Assembly (NCBI GenBank): GCA_038145405.1
Contig: JAYQPQ010000001.1
Coordinates: forward strand, 1-64,000
Reading direction: 5' to 3'
DNA from: JAYQPQ01 sp038145405
GTDB taxonomy: Bacteria > Pseudomonadota > Gammaproteobacteria > Pseudomonadales > GM7GCV1
DNA: 64,000 bases
Position numbers and translations under genes: made by a program. Numbering within the stretch: position 1 is the first letter of the stretch; each line of letters starts with the position of its first letter. Shown one piece after another: positions 48,054-58,226 of this stretch. Under the pieces are notes generated by a model. It saw only the letters and a program-made list of their open reading frames with translations. It had not been told where the DNA came from and searched no databases.

Positions 48054-50222
48054 ATGCCGCATCCAGTGAAGAATACGATGCCCAGACATCAGGACCGTCA
48101 AGTCGCAATGAATCTGAACCTGCGCCATCGCCTCACGCTGATCATCCTAGCCTTTTCCCTGGCGCTGTCGCTGTTGCTGTCCATCATCCTGATCTCACTC
48201 AGCCGCAGCGACCTGCGCCACATGGCGGAAATTCATCAGGCCGCCCTGCTGGACTATGCCGAGGCTCAGATTCTGCAGGACATGGAACTGTCGGCACGCC
48301 AACTGCTGGACCATCTTGACGACAACCTGCTGCCCGACAGCCCGGCGCTGCTGGTCTCATCCGAGTACCCCACCTGCATTACCAACGCCGACGGCCGGGT
48401 GCTCTACAAGTCCACCAGCCAGGCATCGACGGCAAATCTTGTGATGAGCCCGGACGAACGCGCCGAAATGCTCACGCTAGGCATTCTGACGCGCGTTGAC
48501 CAGGCCAGGTTTGAGGTCGTTCTGCCTGTAGTGCAACAAGGCGAGCTACGCGGCATGGTCGCCTTGAGCGGCGATCGCCAGAGCATGGTGTCGGCGCTGA
48601 TTGCCACCCAATCCGAACTGCTGGTGCAGTCGGATCAACGCGTTCTCCTATACTCCCTGATCGCTCTGGGCGTGGTCACTGGCTTTGTGCTGGTCGCCTT
48701 GTTGCTCGGCGACCAGGTGTCGGGTTACCTGACCCGTCCAATTTTGAGCTTGCGCGATCATGCCCTGGCCATCGGCAAAAGCCAGTTCGGTCCCACCGAG
48801 CGCGTGGTACGCGATGACGAAATCGGTGAATTGGCTAAAGCCATCTACAGCATGGCCGACGATCTGGAAATGCAGAATCAGTCGGTCAAGTTTCTCGCCT
48901 TCCACGACCCGCTCACGGGACTGGCCAACCGCGTCAACTTCCAGTCGCAGTTGGAAACCAAACTGCAAGAAGCCGAGGCCAATCGCCAGGTAATTGCCCT
49001 GCTCTTTATCGATGTCGACGACTTTAAGGAGATTAATGACTCGCGCGGTCACGATGTGGGCGATCGGGCCCTGCGTATGATTGCCGACCGCCTGAGCCGG
49101 GCCGTGAACGCCGCTTCGAGCCGATTTGACCACCTGCACCTGGCCAGAGTGGACGGCGACGAGTTCACCATTGTGGTTGGCGATCTCAGTCACAACGACC
49201 AGGCCGCGCGCCTGGCCGAAGACCTGCTGAAACGCATTGCCGAACCCATTGTGGTCGACGAGCAGCTGTTCAACATTTCGGGCAGCATCGGTATCGCCCT
49301 CTATCCGCAGGACGGCGAAACCGCCAGCTCTTTGCTCAATAACGCCGATGCCGCTATGTACCGCAGCAAGAGCCTGGGCAAGGGTACCTATCGCTTTTAC
49401 GAGCCGGACATGAACAACGAGCTTTACCGTTCTTCAGTGATCAAATCGGAGTTCAAATCGGCGCTGGCAACACCCAACCAGCTGGAGTTGCGCTACCAGC
49501 CACTAATGAATCTCTTCAGCGGCGAGATGATCGGTGCCGAAGCCCTGATCCGCTGGCACCACCCACGGCTTGGCCCGTTGCCGCCATACGAATTTATCGC
49601 CATCGTCGAACACAACGAAATTGCCCTGCCTACCGATCTCTGGGTGCTGGAGCGGGCCCTGCAACTGCTCGACCGGCTCGATCTTGCGGAGTTGCCCGAA
49701 TTCTCCCTTTCCATCAACATTTCAGCCTCCAACCTGGTGCGCAAGCAATTCACCTCATCGATACAGCAGATCGTCGAGAGCAAGGCCCACGTAGTGCAAC
49801 GGATCAAGCTGGAAATCACCGAAACCTTCCTGCACAGTGACGAACGTCAGGCGCTCGAGACGCTGCAGTCCCTGCGCAGCATGGGCTTTGCCGTCTGGCT
49901 GGACGATTTCGGTACTGGCTACAGCTCCCTGAACCACCTCAAGACTTTCCCGGTAGAGGGCATCAAGATCGACCAGAGTTTTATTTCCAATCTGCCCAAC
50001 TCGTCCAACGACCAACGCATGGTCTCGGCTCTGCTGGGCCTGGCGCACGCCTTCTCGGTGTATGTCATCGCCGAGGGCATCGACAATCAGCGCAGCCTGG
50101 AATTCCTGCGCGCCCACGGCTGCCGCATGGGCCAGGGCATGCTGCTGGGCGAGCCCATGACGGAGGCCGAACTGCGCGTTGCCGTGCAGCGACTGAAGGC
50201 GCCACCCTCGCCAAAACAATAA
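48054..50222 (+). CDS. Membrane GGDEF-EAL protein, probable c-di-GMP phosphodiesterase
   Basis: 722 residues. TM1 at about 27-49, a periplasmic sensor domain (50-195), TM2 (about 199-221), a HAMP region, GGDEF domain (about 280-445) and EAL domain (about 460-715). The GGDEF motif is changed to DGDEF (ARVDGDEFTIV), the upstream I-site pattern is disrupted by extra residues, so cyclase activity is doubtful. The EAL side is intact: EALIRW, INISA, KLEITETF, DDFGTGYSSL, KIDQSFI and AEGID. I infer a c-di-GMP hydrolase with a regulatory GGDEF domain. ATG 48054 follows GAAGGG closely; Met19 at 48108 is an alternative. It is followed by RND pump genes after 52 bases. Confidence 0.88.
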   Translation: MPHPVKNTMPRHQDRQVAMNLNLRHRLTLIILAFSLALSLLLSIILISLSRSDLRHMAEIHQAALLDYAEAQILQDMELSARQLLDHLDDNLLPDSPALLVSSEYPTCITNADGRVLYKSTSQASTANLVMSPDERAEMLTLGILTRVDQARFEVVLPVVQQGELRGMVALSGDRQSMVSALIATQSELLVQSDQRVLLYSLIALGVVTGFVLVALLLGDQVSGYLTRPILSLRDHALAIGKSQFGPTERVVRDDEIGELAKAIYSMADDLEMQNQSVKFLAFHDPLTGLANRVNFQSQLETKLQEAEANRQVIALLFIDVDDFKEINDSRGHDVGDRALRMIADRLSRAVNAASSRFDHLHLARVDGDEFTIVVGDLSHNDQAARLAEDLLKRIAEPIVVDEQLFNISGSIGIALYPQDGETASSLLNNADAAMYRSKSLGKGTYRFYEPDMNNELYRSSVIKSEFKSALATPNQLELRYQPLMNLFSGEMIGAEALIRWHHPRLGPLPPYEFIAIVEHNEIALPTDLWVLERALQLLDRLDLAELPEFSLSINISASNLVRKQFTSSIQQIVESKAHVVQRIKLEITETFLHSDERQALETLQSLRSMGFAVWLDDFGTGYSSLNHLKTFPVEGIKIDQSFISNLPNSSNDQRMVSALLGLAHAFSVYVIAEGIDNQRSLEFLRAHGCRMGQGMLLGEPMTEAELRVAVQRLKAPPSPKQ

Positions 50223-50274
50223 TTTTGGTAATTTTTCACACGGCAGCGCAGGCGCCGCCTTAGAATGCGCTCCC

Positions 50275-51426
50275 ATGACCAAGCTTAGCCTTAAACGACA
50301 TCTCCCTATCGGCATCGCCCTGGGCGCCGTGGTTCTCTCGGTGCTTATCATCAGTTCGCGTCCGGCCCCCGAACAACGCCCTCCCGAGCGCCCGCCGGCG
50401 AGCAGTGTGGCGGCCCTGTCCGTGGCTACCTCGAGCAATCGGCCGCGGGTGGAAACCCAGGGTTCGGTACAGGTGCGCCATGCGGTGGATCTGGTATCGC
50501 GGGTATCCGGCCTGATCGAATCGGTGACCCCGGGCTTCGCCGCTGGCCATCCTTTTGCGCAGGGTGATCTGCTGCTGCGCATCGAACAGCAGGACTTCCG
50601 CAATGCCTTGGTTCAGGCCCAGGCCGAACTCGCCAATGCCGAACAGCTGTTGGCCCAGGAACGTGCGCAGGCCGAGCAGGCACGTCGGGAATGGCGCGAC
50701 CTCGGCAGTGCCGAAGCGAACCGTCTCTTTCTTCGCGAGCCGCAACTGGAGTCCGCGCTAGCACGCCATGCGGCGGCTCAGGCTTCCGTCGCCCAGGCCG
50801 AGCTCAACCTGCAGCGCACCGAAATTCGCGCCCCCTTCGACGGTCAGATAGAAAATATCGCGGCTGGTTTGGGGCAATATGTGTCTCCGGGCACACCCCT
50901 GGCTTCCATTCGCTCTACGCAGGAACTGGAGGTACAGGTCTCCCTGACGGCAGAACAGCTGCGCGCCCTGGGCTGGTCAGCCTGGATCGGCCAGTCGCTT
51001 GAGAACCCAACAACTGCCAGCCTTAACTGGATGGGCGCTGCCGGCGAAGCTCAGGCCGGCGGCGTACTGCGCAGCATCGGCGGCGTGATCCAGTCCAATA
51101 CGCAGCTCTACCCGGTCTATATCGACCTGCTGGCGGCGGACAACCCCAAGGGCCTGCCGGTGGCAGGCCAATTCGTTAATCTGGTGCTGGAAGGCGTCGA
51201 AAAACCCGACACACTCTGGGTACCGCGCACGGCGCTGTTCGAACGCAGCAAGGTGTTGCTGGTGGTTGATGGCCTACTGCAGGTTGAGCAGATCGAGGTG
51301 TTGGCACAGACCGCTGACCAGGCTCTGGTCGCCGGCCTGCAGGATGGACAGGTTCTGGTACTGCAGCGCCCGCTCTGGATTTTGCCCGGTCAAGCCGTCA
51401 CTCCCCAGTTCGCTGCAGCTCCATGA
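50275..51426 (+). CDS. RND efflux periplasmic adaptor (membrane fusion protein)
   Basis: 383 residues with an N-terminal anchor helix (IGIALGAVVLSVLI, no lipobox). The lipoyl half-motifs (VSRVSGLIESVTPG and ELNLQRTEIRAPFDGQIEN), a coiled-coil hairpin between them and a C-terminal barrel with LWVPRTALFERS are typical of AcrA/MexA-like adaptors. It bridges the pump coded next to an outer-membrane channel, perhaps the TolC protein at 15.9 kb. The stop overlaps the permease start (ATGA). Confidence 0.9.
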   Translation: MTKLSLKRHLPIGIALGAVVLSVLIISSRPAPEQRPPERPPASSVAALSVATSSNRPRVETQGSVQVRHAVDLVSRVSGLIESVTPGFAAGHPFAQGDLLLRIEQQDFRNALVQAQAELANAEQLLAQERAQAEQARREWRDLGSAEANRLFLREPQLESALARHAAAQASVAQAELNLQRTEIRAPFDGQIENIAAGLGQYVSPGTPLASIRSTQELEVQVSLTAEQLRALGWSAWIGQSLENPTTASLNWMGAAGEAQAGGVLRSIGGVIQSNTQLYPVYIDLLAADNPKGLPVAGQFVNLVLEGVEKPDTLWVPRTALFERSKVLLVVDGLLQVEQIEVLAQTADQALVAGLQDGQVLVLQRPLWILPGQAVTPQFAAAP

Positions 51427-54400
51427 AATCACTGGTCAACTGGTTCGCAGCCAATCCCATCGCTGCCAACCTGCTGATGGGCTTTCTGCTCATCGGCGGC
51501 CTTAGCGGCCTTAGCAGCATCGACAAGGAAACTTTCCCGGTTATCCGGCAGGATCTGGTGCGGGTCAGCGTCTCCTACCCGGGCGCTTCGCCGCGCGAAG
51601 TGGTGCAGCAAATCTGCATGCGCATCGAGGAGTCCCTGGAGGGCTTGGAGGGTATTCAGGAGCTGCGCTGCCGCGCCAATCAGGGCAGCGGCAGTGCCGA
51701 GATTGAGGTCGCTCCGGACTTTCCGGTCGACCGCATGTTGAACGCGGTGAAGTCTCGCGTCGACTCCATCCTGACCTTTCCGGTCGAAGCCGAACGCCCC
51801 ATCGTGCAGGAGGTACTGACTTCGCAGTCGGCAATCAGCGTCGCCATCTATGGTGATATCGACGAGCGCTCCCTGAAAGAACTGGCCGAGTCGCTTAAGG
51901 ATGAACTCGCGACCCTGCCCGACGTACCCCTGGTGACTGTTCAGGGAACGCGCAATTACGAGGTGGCGGTCGAAGTTCCGGAGGCTCGCCTACGCCAGTA
52001 CGGGATCAGTCTGGCCAGCGTGGCCGATGCCATCAACAGTCACTCCCGCACCATAGCCGGCGGCCTGATCCGCGCCCCCAGCGGCGATATTCAGATTCAG
52101 TTGCGCCAGCAGGCCTATGTGGAATCCGATTTTGCCCGCATCCCGGTGATCAGCAACCCCGACGGCAGTCAGGTGTTGCTGTCCGATATCGCCGAGATTC
52201 GCGACGGATTTGTCGAGGACGAATCACTGGCGCGCTTCAACGGCAAACCTGCTGTGTTCCTCAACGTCACCATTACCGACAATCCCAATATCCTGGCGAC
52301 CACACAGAGGGTGCGCGACTTTGTTGCCAGCAAGGCAGCCGAGCTGCCCGACAGCGTGCAACTGGCGACCTGGAACGACGCTTCGGTGTTCTTCAACGAC
52401 CGACTCAGCACCCTGCGCAACAATGGCATTGCCGGCCTGTTGCTGGTGTTTGGCTTGCTGCTGCTGTTTTTGCGTCCGGCGCTGGCACTTTGGGTAGCCG
52501 TCGGCATCGCTGTGTCCTTTCTCGGCACCCTGCTGGTGATGCCGCTAGTCGGCGCCTCCATCAACATGATCACCATGTTTGCCTTTATTCTGGTGCTGGG
52601 CATCGTGGTGGACGACGCCATCATCATCGGCGAGAACATTCATCGCACCCATACCCGCCGGGGCATCTACGGTGTGCTCGGGTCGCAAGTCGGCGCCAAC
52701 GAAATGGCCAAGCCGGTATTCTTCGCCGTGGCCACCAGTATCGTAGTCTTTGTGCCGCTGTTTTATCTGCCAGGCGATTTCGCCCGCTTTATGGCACCCA
52801 TTGCTACCATCCCCATTCTGGCTTTGTCCTTTTCACTGCTGGAATCACTGCTGATCCTGCCGGCGCACCTGGCGCACCTGGGGCCGGAGAAATCCCACCA
52901 ACGCTTCGCCAAGCTGCAGCATTTGCGCCAGCGCATTGCGCGCAGCCTGGATATCTTTCTGGTGCTCAAATACCGGCCCCTCCTGCGCCGGTGCCTGCAC
53001 CACCGCGCCCTGACCGTGTCGATTTTCTTCGCCGTCTTCCTGCTGGTTTTCGCTACCTACGCTGCCGGCTGGGTGCGCTCCGCCCTGCTGCCCAATGTGC
53101 CGGTGGAAGCCATTCGCGCCAGTACCACCCTGCCTGCCGGCACGCCCTTTGTCGAACTGGAAGCCGTCGCCAGCCACCTGCAGCAGGCCGCCAGCGAGGC
53201 CGCCGGCGAACTGGAAAACCAGTACGGCGAGAACGTCATCGAGAACCTCTTTGTGTCGGCCTCGGGTAGTCAGGTGCAGGCGGTGGCGGAATTGACTTCG
53301 CCAGAGGTGCGACGCAGCTCCTCAGCTGAATTTGTCGCCGCCTGGGAACGACACATTGGTGAACTGCCGCAGGCCGAAGATTTCAGTGTGCTGGGCAATA
53401 TTTCCTTCGGCGGCCAGGCCGACCTCGAGCTCAAACTAGACGCCCCGGAAATCAGCCAGCTGGAAGTCGCCGCCGACTGGGTCAAACAGCGCCTGGCAAC
53501 CTACCCCGGCATCTACAACATTCGCGACAGCCTGGCGCAGGGTCGGCCAGAGATGGTGGTCAACACCTCGCCCCTGGCCGACAACCTTGGCGTGGCCCCC
53601 GGCACGCTGGCGCGCCAGCTGCGCCAGGTATTCTTTGGCGAAGAAGTTCAGCGCATTCCTCGTCTGCGCGAAGATGTACGGGTGATGGTTCGCTACCCAC
53701 GCGAGGAGCGCAACGATCCGCAGGTGCTGGAGCAGCTACGCATTCGCACGGGTGATGGGCGGGAAGTGCCCTTTAATGTGGTGGCAGATACCGATTTTGT
53801 CGAAGGCTACGCAGCCATTAATCGCATCGACCGGCGCACCACCTTGTCGGTCACCGCCAACTACGAAACTGAAGGTCCGCAAACCGCGGCCGAGGTAGTG
53901 CAATCCTTCTTTGACAATGACTACGCCGAGTTCCGCAGCCTGTTCCCGCGCGTGCAACTCAGCCTCGAGGGCGCCCAGCAGGAAAATGCCGAATTTGTTT
54001 CATCCATACTGCGCTTCGGCTTCCTTGCCCTGCTGGTGATCTATGGCCTGCTGGCCATTCAGTTCAATTCCTGGTGGCAGCCGCTGATGATTCTCACGGC
54101 TATTCCCTTCGCCTTTACCGGCACCATCCTGGCCCATGCCTTTACCGGTCAGGTCATCAGCCTGCTGTCCTTTATGGGCGTGCTGGCTGCTGCTGGCGTG
54201 GTGGTAAATGACACCCTGGTGATGATTGACCGCACCAATGTCCTGCGCGCCCTGGGCTTTTCGCGCAACCATGCACTGGTGCAGGCCGGTCGCGATCGCT
54301 TCCGCCCTATCTTCCTGACATCACTGACCACATTCGCCGGACTGGCACCGCTGATGCTGGAGAAAAGTACCCAGGCACAGTTTCTTATTCCCATGGCAAC

Positions 54401-54545
54401 CGCCCTGGCTTACGGGGTAATGGCGGCAACCGTGGTGACCCTGGTCATGATCCCCTGCCTCTATTCGCTGGGCGAGGATATGAAAACGCGCCTGGGCGGC
54501 GCGCTACGAAGGAGGCTGGGATGGCGCGATCAGGTCGCGCACTAG
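51423..54545 (+). CDS. RND efflux transporter (HAE1/AcrB family)
   Basis: 1040 residues. Proton-driven multidrug-type pump with twelve helices and two large periplasmic loops. The proton-relay Asp pair is in LVLGIVVDDAIIIGENI of helix four. Other motifs: NPIAANLLMGFLLIGG at the start, VSVSYPGASPREV, and the C-terminal GVLAAAGVVVNDTLVMIDR. Substrate unknown; no local TetR or MarR repressor. Coupled with the adaptor gene. Convergent with pckA, 19 bases apart. Confidence 0.93.
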   Translation: MKSLVNWFAANPIAANLLMGFLLIGGLSGLSSIDKETFPVIRQDLVRVSVSYPGASPREVVQQICMRIEESLEGLEGIQELRCRANQGSGSAEIEVAPDFPVDRMLNAVKSRVDSILTFPVEAERPIVQEVLTSQSAISVAIYGDIDERSLKELAESLKDELATLPDVPLVTVQGTRNYEVAVEVPEARLRQYGISLASVADAINSHSRTIAGGLIRAPSGDIQIQLRQQAYVESDFARIPVISNPDGSQVLLSDIAEIRDGFVEDESLARFNGKPAVFLNVTITDNPNILATTQRVRDFVASKAAELPDSVQLATWNDASVFFNDRLSTLRNNGIAGLLLVFGLLLLFLRPALALWVAVGIAVSFLGTLLVMPLVGASINMITMFAFILVLGIVVDDAIIIGENIHRTHTRRGIYGVLGSQVGANEMAKPVFFAVATSIVVFVPLFYLPGDFARFMAPIATIPILALSFSLLESLLILPAHLAHLGPEKSHQRFAKLQHLRQRIARSLDIFLVLKYRPLLRRCLHHRALTVSIFFAVFLLVFATYAAGWVRSALLPNVPVEAIRASTTLPAGTPFVELEAVASHLQQAASEAAGELENQYGENVIENLFVSASGSQVQAVAELTSPEVRRSSSAEFVAAWERHIGELPQAEDFSVLGNISFGGQADLELKLDAPEISQLEVAADWVKQRLATYPGIYNIRDSLAQGRPEMVVNTSPLADNLGVAPGTLARQLRQVFFGEEVQRIPRLREDVRVMVRYPREERNDPQVLEQLRIRTGDGREVPFNVVADTDFVEGYAAINRIDRRTTLSVTANYETEGPQTAAEVVQSFFDNDYAEFRSLFPRVQLSLEGAQQENAEFVSSILRFGFLALLVIYGLLAIQFNSWWQPLMILTAIPFAFTGTILAHAFTGQVISLLSFMGVLAAAGVVVNDTLVMIDRTNVLRALGFSRNHALVQAGRDRFRPIFLTSLTTFAGLAPLMLEKSTQAQFLIPMATALAYGVMAATVVTLVMIPCLYSLGEDMKTRLGGALRRRLGWRDQVAH

Positions 54546-54564
54546 GGAGCCTCTCGACTCCCTG

Positions 54565-56211
54565 CTAGAGCTGGGGCCCGGCGCTGACCAGCTCGGCACC
54601 CTCGGCGGTATCGGTGAACTTGACGAAGTTGTCGATAAAGAGTTTCGCCAGCTTCTCCGCCTTGGCGGTCCACTCGGCCGCATCGGCGTAGGTGTTGCGC
54701 GGATCGAGAATATTTCCTTCCACGCCCGGCAGAGCGGTCGGAATATCCAGATTGAACAAGGGCAGCGTGATGCCTTCGGCCTGCTCGATTGATCCGTCCA
54801 AAATGGCGTCGATGATGGCGCGCGTCGCCTTCAGCGAAATGCGCTTACCGGTACCGTTCCATCCCGTGTTGATCATGTAAGCGGTCGCACCGGCTGCCTG
54901 CATACGCTTAACCAGCACCTCGGCATACTGGGTCGGGTGCAGCGACAGGAAGGCCGCGCCGAAGCATGATGAGAAGGTCGGCGTCGGCTCGGTAATGCCG
55001 CGCTCCGTGCCAGCGAGCTTGGCGGTAAAGCCGGACAGGAAGTGGTACTGGGCCTGTTCCGGGGTCAGTCGCGCTACCGGAGGCAGTACGCCAAAGGCAT
55101 CGGCCGTGAGGAAAATAACCTTTTTGGCATGCCCGGCCTTGGAGACTGGCTTGACGATATTGTCGATGTGATAGATGGGGTAGGAAACGCGGGTATTTTC
55201 GGTTTTGGAGCGGTCGCTGAAGTCCAGCCTGCCGTTGGCGTCGATGGTGACGTTCTCCAGCAGGGCATCCTTGCGAATCGCGCGGTAAATATCCGGTTCC
55301 TTCTCGGCGTCGAGATCGATGGTCTTGGCGTAGCAGCCCCCTTCGAAGTTGAACACGCCGTCGTCGTCCCAGCCGTGCTCGTCATCGCCGATCAGGGCGC
55401 GCTTGGGGTCGGCCGACAACGTGGTTTTGCCAGTGCCCGACAGGCCGAAGAAAATGGCCACATCGCCCTTTTCGCCGACGTTAGCCGAGCAGTGCATGGA
55501 GGCAATGCCCTTGAGCGGCAGCAGGTAGTTCATCATCGAGAACATGCCCTTCTTCATCTCGCCGCCATACCAGGTGCCGCCGATCAGCTGCATGCGCTCG
55601 GTCAGGTTGAAGGCGATAAAGGTCTCGGAATTCATGCCGTGGCGCTGAAAATTCTTGTTGCTGGTCTTGGAGGCATTGACCACCACAAAATCCGGCTCAA
55701 AGTTTTCCAACTGCCCATCGGTCGGACGAATGAACATATTCTTGACGAAATGCGCCTGCCAGGCCACTTCCATAATAAAGCGCACCTTCAGGCAGGTTTC
55801 CATGTTGGCGCCGCAGTAGCCATCCACCACGTAAAGCTTTTTCCCCGACAACTGCTCGGCCACGGTTTGCTTGAGCTCGGACCAGACTTCCGTGGAAATG
55901 GGCTTGTTGTCGTTCTTGGCTCCGCGCGTGCCGTTCCACCAGAAGGTGTCTCTGGAGGTATCGTCCATGACGATGTACTTGTCCTTGGGTGAGCGGCCGG
56001 TGTACTCGCCGGTGAAGACATTGACTGCGCCCAGGTCGGACAGATAGCCCTTCTCAAAGCCCTGCAGCGAGGGATCCAGCTCGGCGGCATAAAGCTCGTC
56101 GTAGCTGGGGTTATAGATGACTTGTGCCGGCTCGTGAATGCCGAGCCCGGCGAGGAATTGGGTGACCTTATCGATATTCATCTCGGTATCTGCTTTAACG
56201 GGGTTGAGCAT
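54565..56211 (-). CDS. pckA: Phosphoenolpyruvate carboxykinase (ATP)
   Basis: 548 residues (E. coli 540), extremely close to the enterobacterial enzyme. Converts oxaloacetate and ATP to PEP in gluconeogenesis. P-loop [14 protein letters not shown], metal and substrate residues in [35 protein letters not shown] and the arginine in [23 protein letters not shown] GTERGI are seen. Starts: ATG 56211 or Met11 at 56181; ribosome sites do not decide. hslO, which lies between hslR and pckA in relatives, is missing. Confidence 0.96.
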   Translation of the reverse strand: MLNPVKADTEMNIDKVTQFLAGLGIHEPAQVIYNPSYDELYAAELDPSLQGFEKGYLSDLGAVNVFTGEYTGRSPKDKYIVMDDTSRDTFWWNGTRGAKNDNKPISTEVWSELKQTVAEQLSGKKLYVVDGYCGANMETCLKVRFIMEVAWQAHFVKNMFIRPTDGQLENFEPDFVVVNASKTSNKNFQRHGMNSETFIAFNLTERMQLIGGTWYGGEMKKGMFSMMNYLLPLKGIASMHCSANVGEKGDVAIFFGLSGTGKTTLSADPKRALIGDDEHGWDDDGVFNFEGGCYAKTIDLDAEKEPDIYRAIRKDALLENVTIDANGRLDFSDRSKTENTRVSYPIYHIDNIVKPVSKAGHAKKVIFLTADAFGVLPPVARLTPEQAQYHFLSGFTAKLAGTERGITEPTPTFSSCFGAAFLSLHPTQYAEVLVKRMQAAGATAYMINTGWNGTGKRISLKATRAIIDAILDGSIEQAEGITLPLFNLDIPTALPGVEGNILDPRNTYADAAEWTAKAEKLAKLFIDNFVKFTDTAEGAELVSAGPQL

Positions 56212-56315
56212 CTTGATCGGATCCGGATTTGCAGTGCTTTAAGGGTCGCGCATTATGCCAGAAAGATGCCATTCCCGGAACCAGACTATGGCCCCGATTT
56301 ACAATTCCTAAAACG

Positions 56316-56702
56316 CTAATCCGGCCCGCGGCGCTTGAGGCCGCTGAGCTGGCGCCGCTGGTCCCGATCGGGGCGTTTGGGTGGTGGCGTCCAGCCGGCC
56401 CGTTCCGCGCGTTTCAGGGCACGTTGGTGCTCCCGTTTCTGCAGGCTCTCGGGCGCCTCCCGATACAGTTGGACCGCCTGACTAGCAGGACCGCGCTGCT
56501 CGCTCAGCGCCAACACCTGCACCAGACGCACTTCGTCGCCCTGACGAATCTCCAGCTGCATCCCCACCTGAATCTCCCGGCTGGCCTTGGCGCGCAAGCC
56601 TGCAACGCGGATATGCCCCTTTTCCAGCGCTTGCTTGGCCAGGGCGCGGGTGCGAAAGAAGCGCGCCGCCCACAGCCACTTGTCGAGCCTAAGGCTGTCC
56701 AT
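56316..56702 (-). CDS. hslR: Hsp15, heat-shock RNA-binding protein
   Basis: 128 residues from ATG 56702 (MDSLRLDKWLWAARFFRTR). S4-domain protein that rescues stalled 50S subunits carrying nascent chains. S4 motif: DKWLWAARFFRTRALAKQA, GHIRVAGLRAKASREIQVG. The C-tail is very basic (PPPKRPDRDQRRQLSGLKRR). It overlaps the upstream nucleotidase gene by 14 bases; the order yrfG-hslR is as in E. coli. Confidence 0.93.
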   Translation of the reverse strand: MDSLRLDKWLWAARFFRTRALAKQALEKGHIRVAGLRAKASREIQVGMQLEIRQGDEVRLVQVLALSEQRGPASQAVQLYREAPESLQKREHQRALKRAERAGWTPPPKRPDRDQRRQLSGLKRRGPD

Positions 56703-57354
56703 CGGCGCGGAATATCTCGGCGAAATCATTGAAGGCCCGGTAGCGGCCGGGCGGGCGCTCCGGCAGTTGCAGATCGGGCTGGGTGACGCAAAGCAAATGT
56801 GCCACGCCAAAGTCGCCGGCACTGTCTAGCACGGCCTCTGTGTCATCGATAAAGAGGGTGCGCCCGGGGTCGAAATAATGCCGGTCCAGCAGGGCCTGCC
56901 AAAAGGGTGCCTGCTCCTTGGGGACCTGGTAATGATGCGAGGAAATCAATGCATCAAAATGGTGCGCCATGGGCACATGGGCCATCTTCAAGTCGAGGCT
57001 ATGGGGATGCGCATTGGTGATCAGCAAGGCCTGCTTGCCCTGGCTGTTGAGCCAGGCCAGAAACTCCAGGGCCCCCGGGCGCGGGCTGATCTTGTGGACA
57101 ATCTCCTGTTTCAGCGCCACCAGATCTAGATCCAGGGTGCGCGCCCAGAAATCCAGGCAATACCAATCCAGCGTGCCGCGCATGCGCTGGTAGCTGGCGA
57201 CCAGCTGTTCACGTACCTCGGCGGCCTCGCGCCCCTGCATTTGGGCATAGCGCAGCGGCAAATACTCCAGCCAGAAGTAGTTGTCGAAATGCAGGTCGAG
57301 CAAGGTGCCGTCCATATCCAGCAGGACGGTGTCGATACGATCCCAATCAATCAT
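56689..57354 (-). CDS. yrfG: GMP/IMP nucleotidase (HAD superfamily, YrfG/NrdD type)
   Basis: 221 residues. HAD phosphatase with the nucleophile motif DMDGTLLDL, motif II Thr in LLITNAH, motif III Lys in QVPKEQAPFW, and motif IV Asp pair in LFIDDTEAVL. E. coli YrfG hydrolyses GMP and IMP. The conserved pairing with hslR supports the name. ATG at 57354. It is divergent from cysQ with a 56-base gap. Confidence 0.92.
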   Translation of the reverse strand: MIDWDRIDTVLLDMDGTLLDLHFDNYFWLEYLPLRYAQMQGREAAEVREQLVASYQRMRGTLDWYCLDFWARTLDLDLVALKQEIVHKISPRPGALEFLAWLNSQGKQALLITNAHPHSLDLKMAHVPMAHHFDALISSHHYQVPKEQAPFWQALLDRHYFDPGRTLFIDDTEAVLDSAGDFGVAHLLCVTQPDLQLPERPPGRYRAFNDFAEIFRADGQP

Positions 57355-57410
57355 GGCAGTCAGGCTATAATCGCGAACCCCAAAACCGGCTCGCTTGGAA
57401 TGGCTACGCG

Positions 57411-58226
57411 ATGGATATTACCCGATCTCTGCTCGACCAGGTCATTCAGCTCGCCGAGCTGGCTGGCGAAGCCATACTGCAGGTGTATGCGTCCGACGAC
57501 GGTTTTACCACCGAGCACAAGGCCGACTCCAGCCCGGTAACCGAAGCGGATCGCGCCGCTCACCGCATTCTGGTGCCGGCGCTGCAGGCGCTGGACGCAA
57601 ATATTCCCGTGCTGTCGGAAGAATCATCGCTACCTGATTTCGCCGTTCGCTCCACCTGGTCGCGCTACTGGATTATCGATCCGCTCGATGGCACCAAGGA
57701 ATTTATCAAGCGCAACGGCGAGTTCACCGTCAACATTGCCCTGATCGACCAGCACGTGCCGGTGCTGGGCGTAGTGCACGTGCCGGTACTGGGTGTGGCC
57801 TATGCCGGCGCAAGAGGCCTTGGCGCTTTCCGCCTGGATGAGGATGCCGAACAGCCTATTAGCACGCGGGCAGTGTCGACCGACCAACTGACCGTGGTGG
57901 CCAGCCGCAGCCATGGTTCCGACAGTGTTGAGCAGTGTCTGGCCCGCCTGAGCCGGCGCTTCGCAAAAATTGAGCGCCAATCCATGGGCAGTTCCCTGAA
58001 ACTCTGTCTGGTCGCCGAGGGCAAGGCCGATCTCTATCCGCGTCTGGCACCCACCAGCGAGTGGGACACCGCCGCTGCCCAGGCCGTGGTGGAAGCCGCC
58101 GGCGGCCTGGTGCTGGACGACAGCCTCGCGCCGCTGCGCTACAACACCAAGGCGGATATTCTGAACCCCTCGTTCTATGTGATTGGCGATCCGGCCTACG
58201 ATTGGCCAGCGCTGCTCAAGACCTAA
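57411..58226 (+). CDS. cysQ: 3'(2'),5'-bisphosphate nucleotidase
   Basis: 271 residues. Lithium-sensitive phosphatase family: hydrolyses PAP produced during sulfate assimilation. Metal motifs DGTKEFIKRNGEFTVNIAL with WIIDPLDGTKEF, the EES in VLSEESSLPD, and SEWDTAAAQAVVEAAGG are all present. ATG 57411 has GGAATGG upstream. Convergent with the metallo-hydrolase gene, whose stop it overlaps by four bases. Confidence 0.94.
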   Translation: MDITRSLLDQVIQLAELAGEAILQVYASDDGFTTEHKADSSPVTEADRAAHRILVPALQALDANIPVLSEESSLPDFAVRSTWSRYWIIDPLDGTKEFIKRNGEFTVNIALIDQHVPVLGVVHVPVLGVAYAGARGLGAFRLDEDAEQPISTRAVSTDQLTVVASRSHGSDSVEQCLARLSRRFAKIERQSMGSSLKLCLVAEGKADLYPRLAPTSEWDTAAAQAVVEAAGGLVLDDSLAPLRYNTKADILNPSFYVIGDPAYDWPALLKT

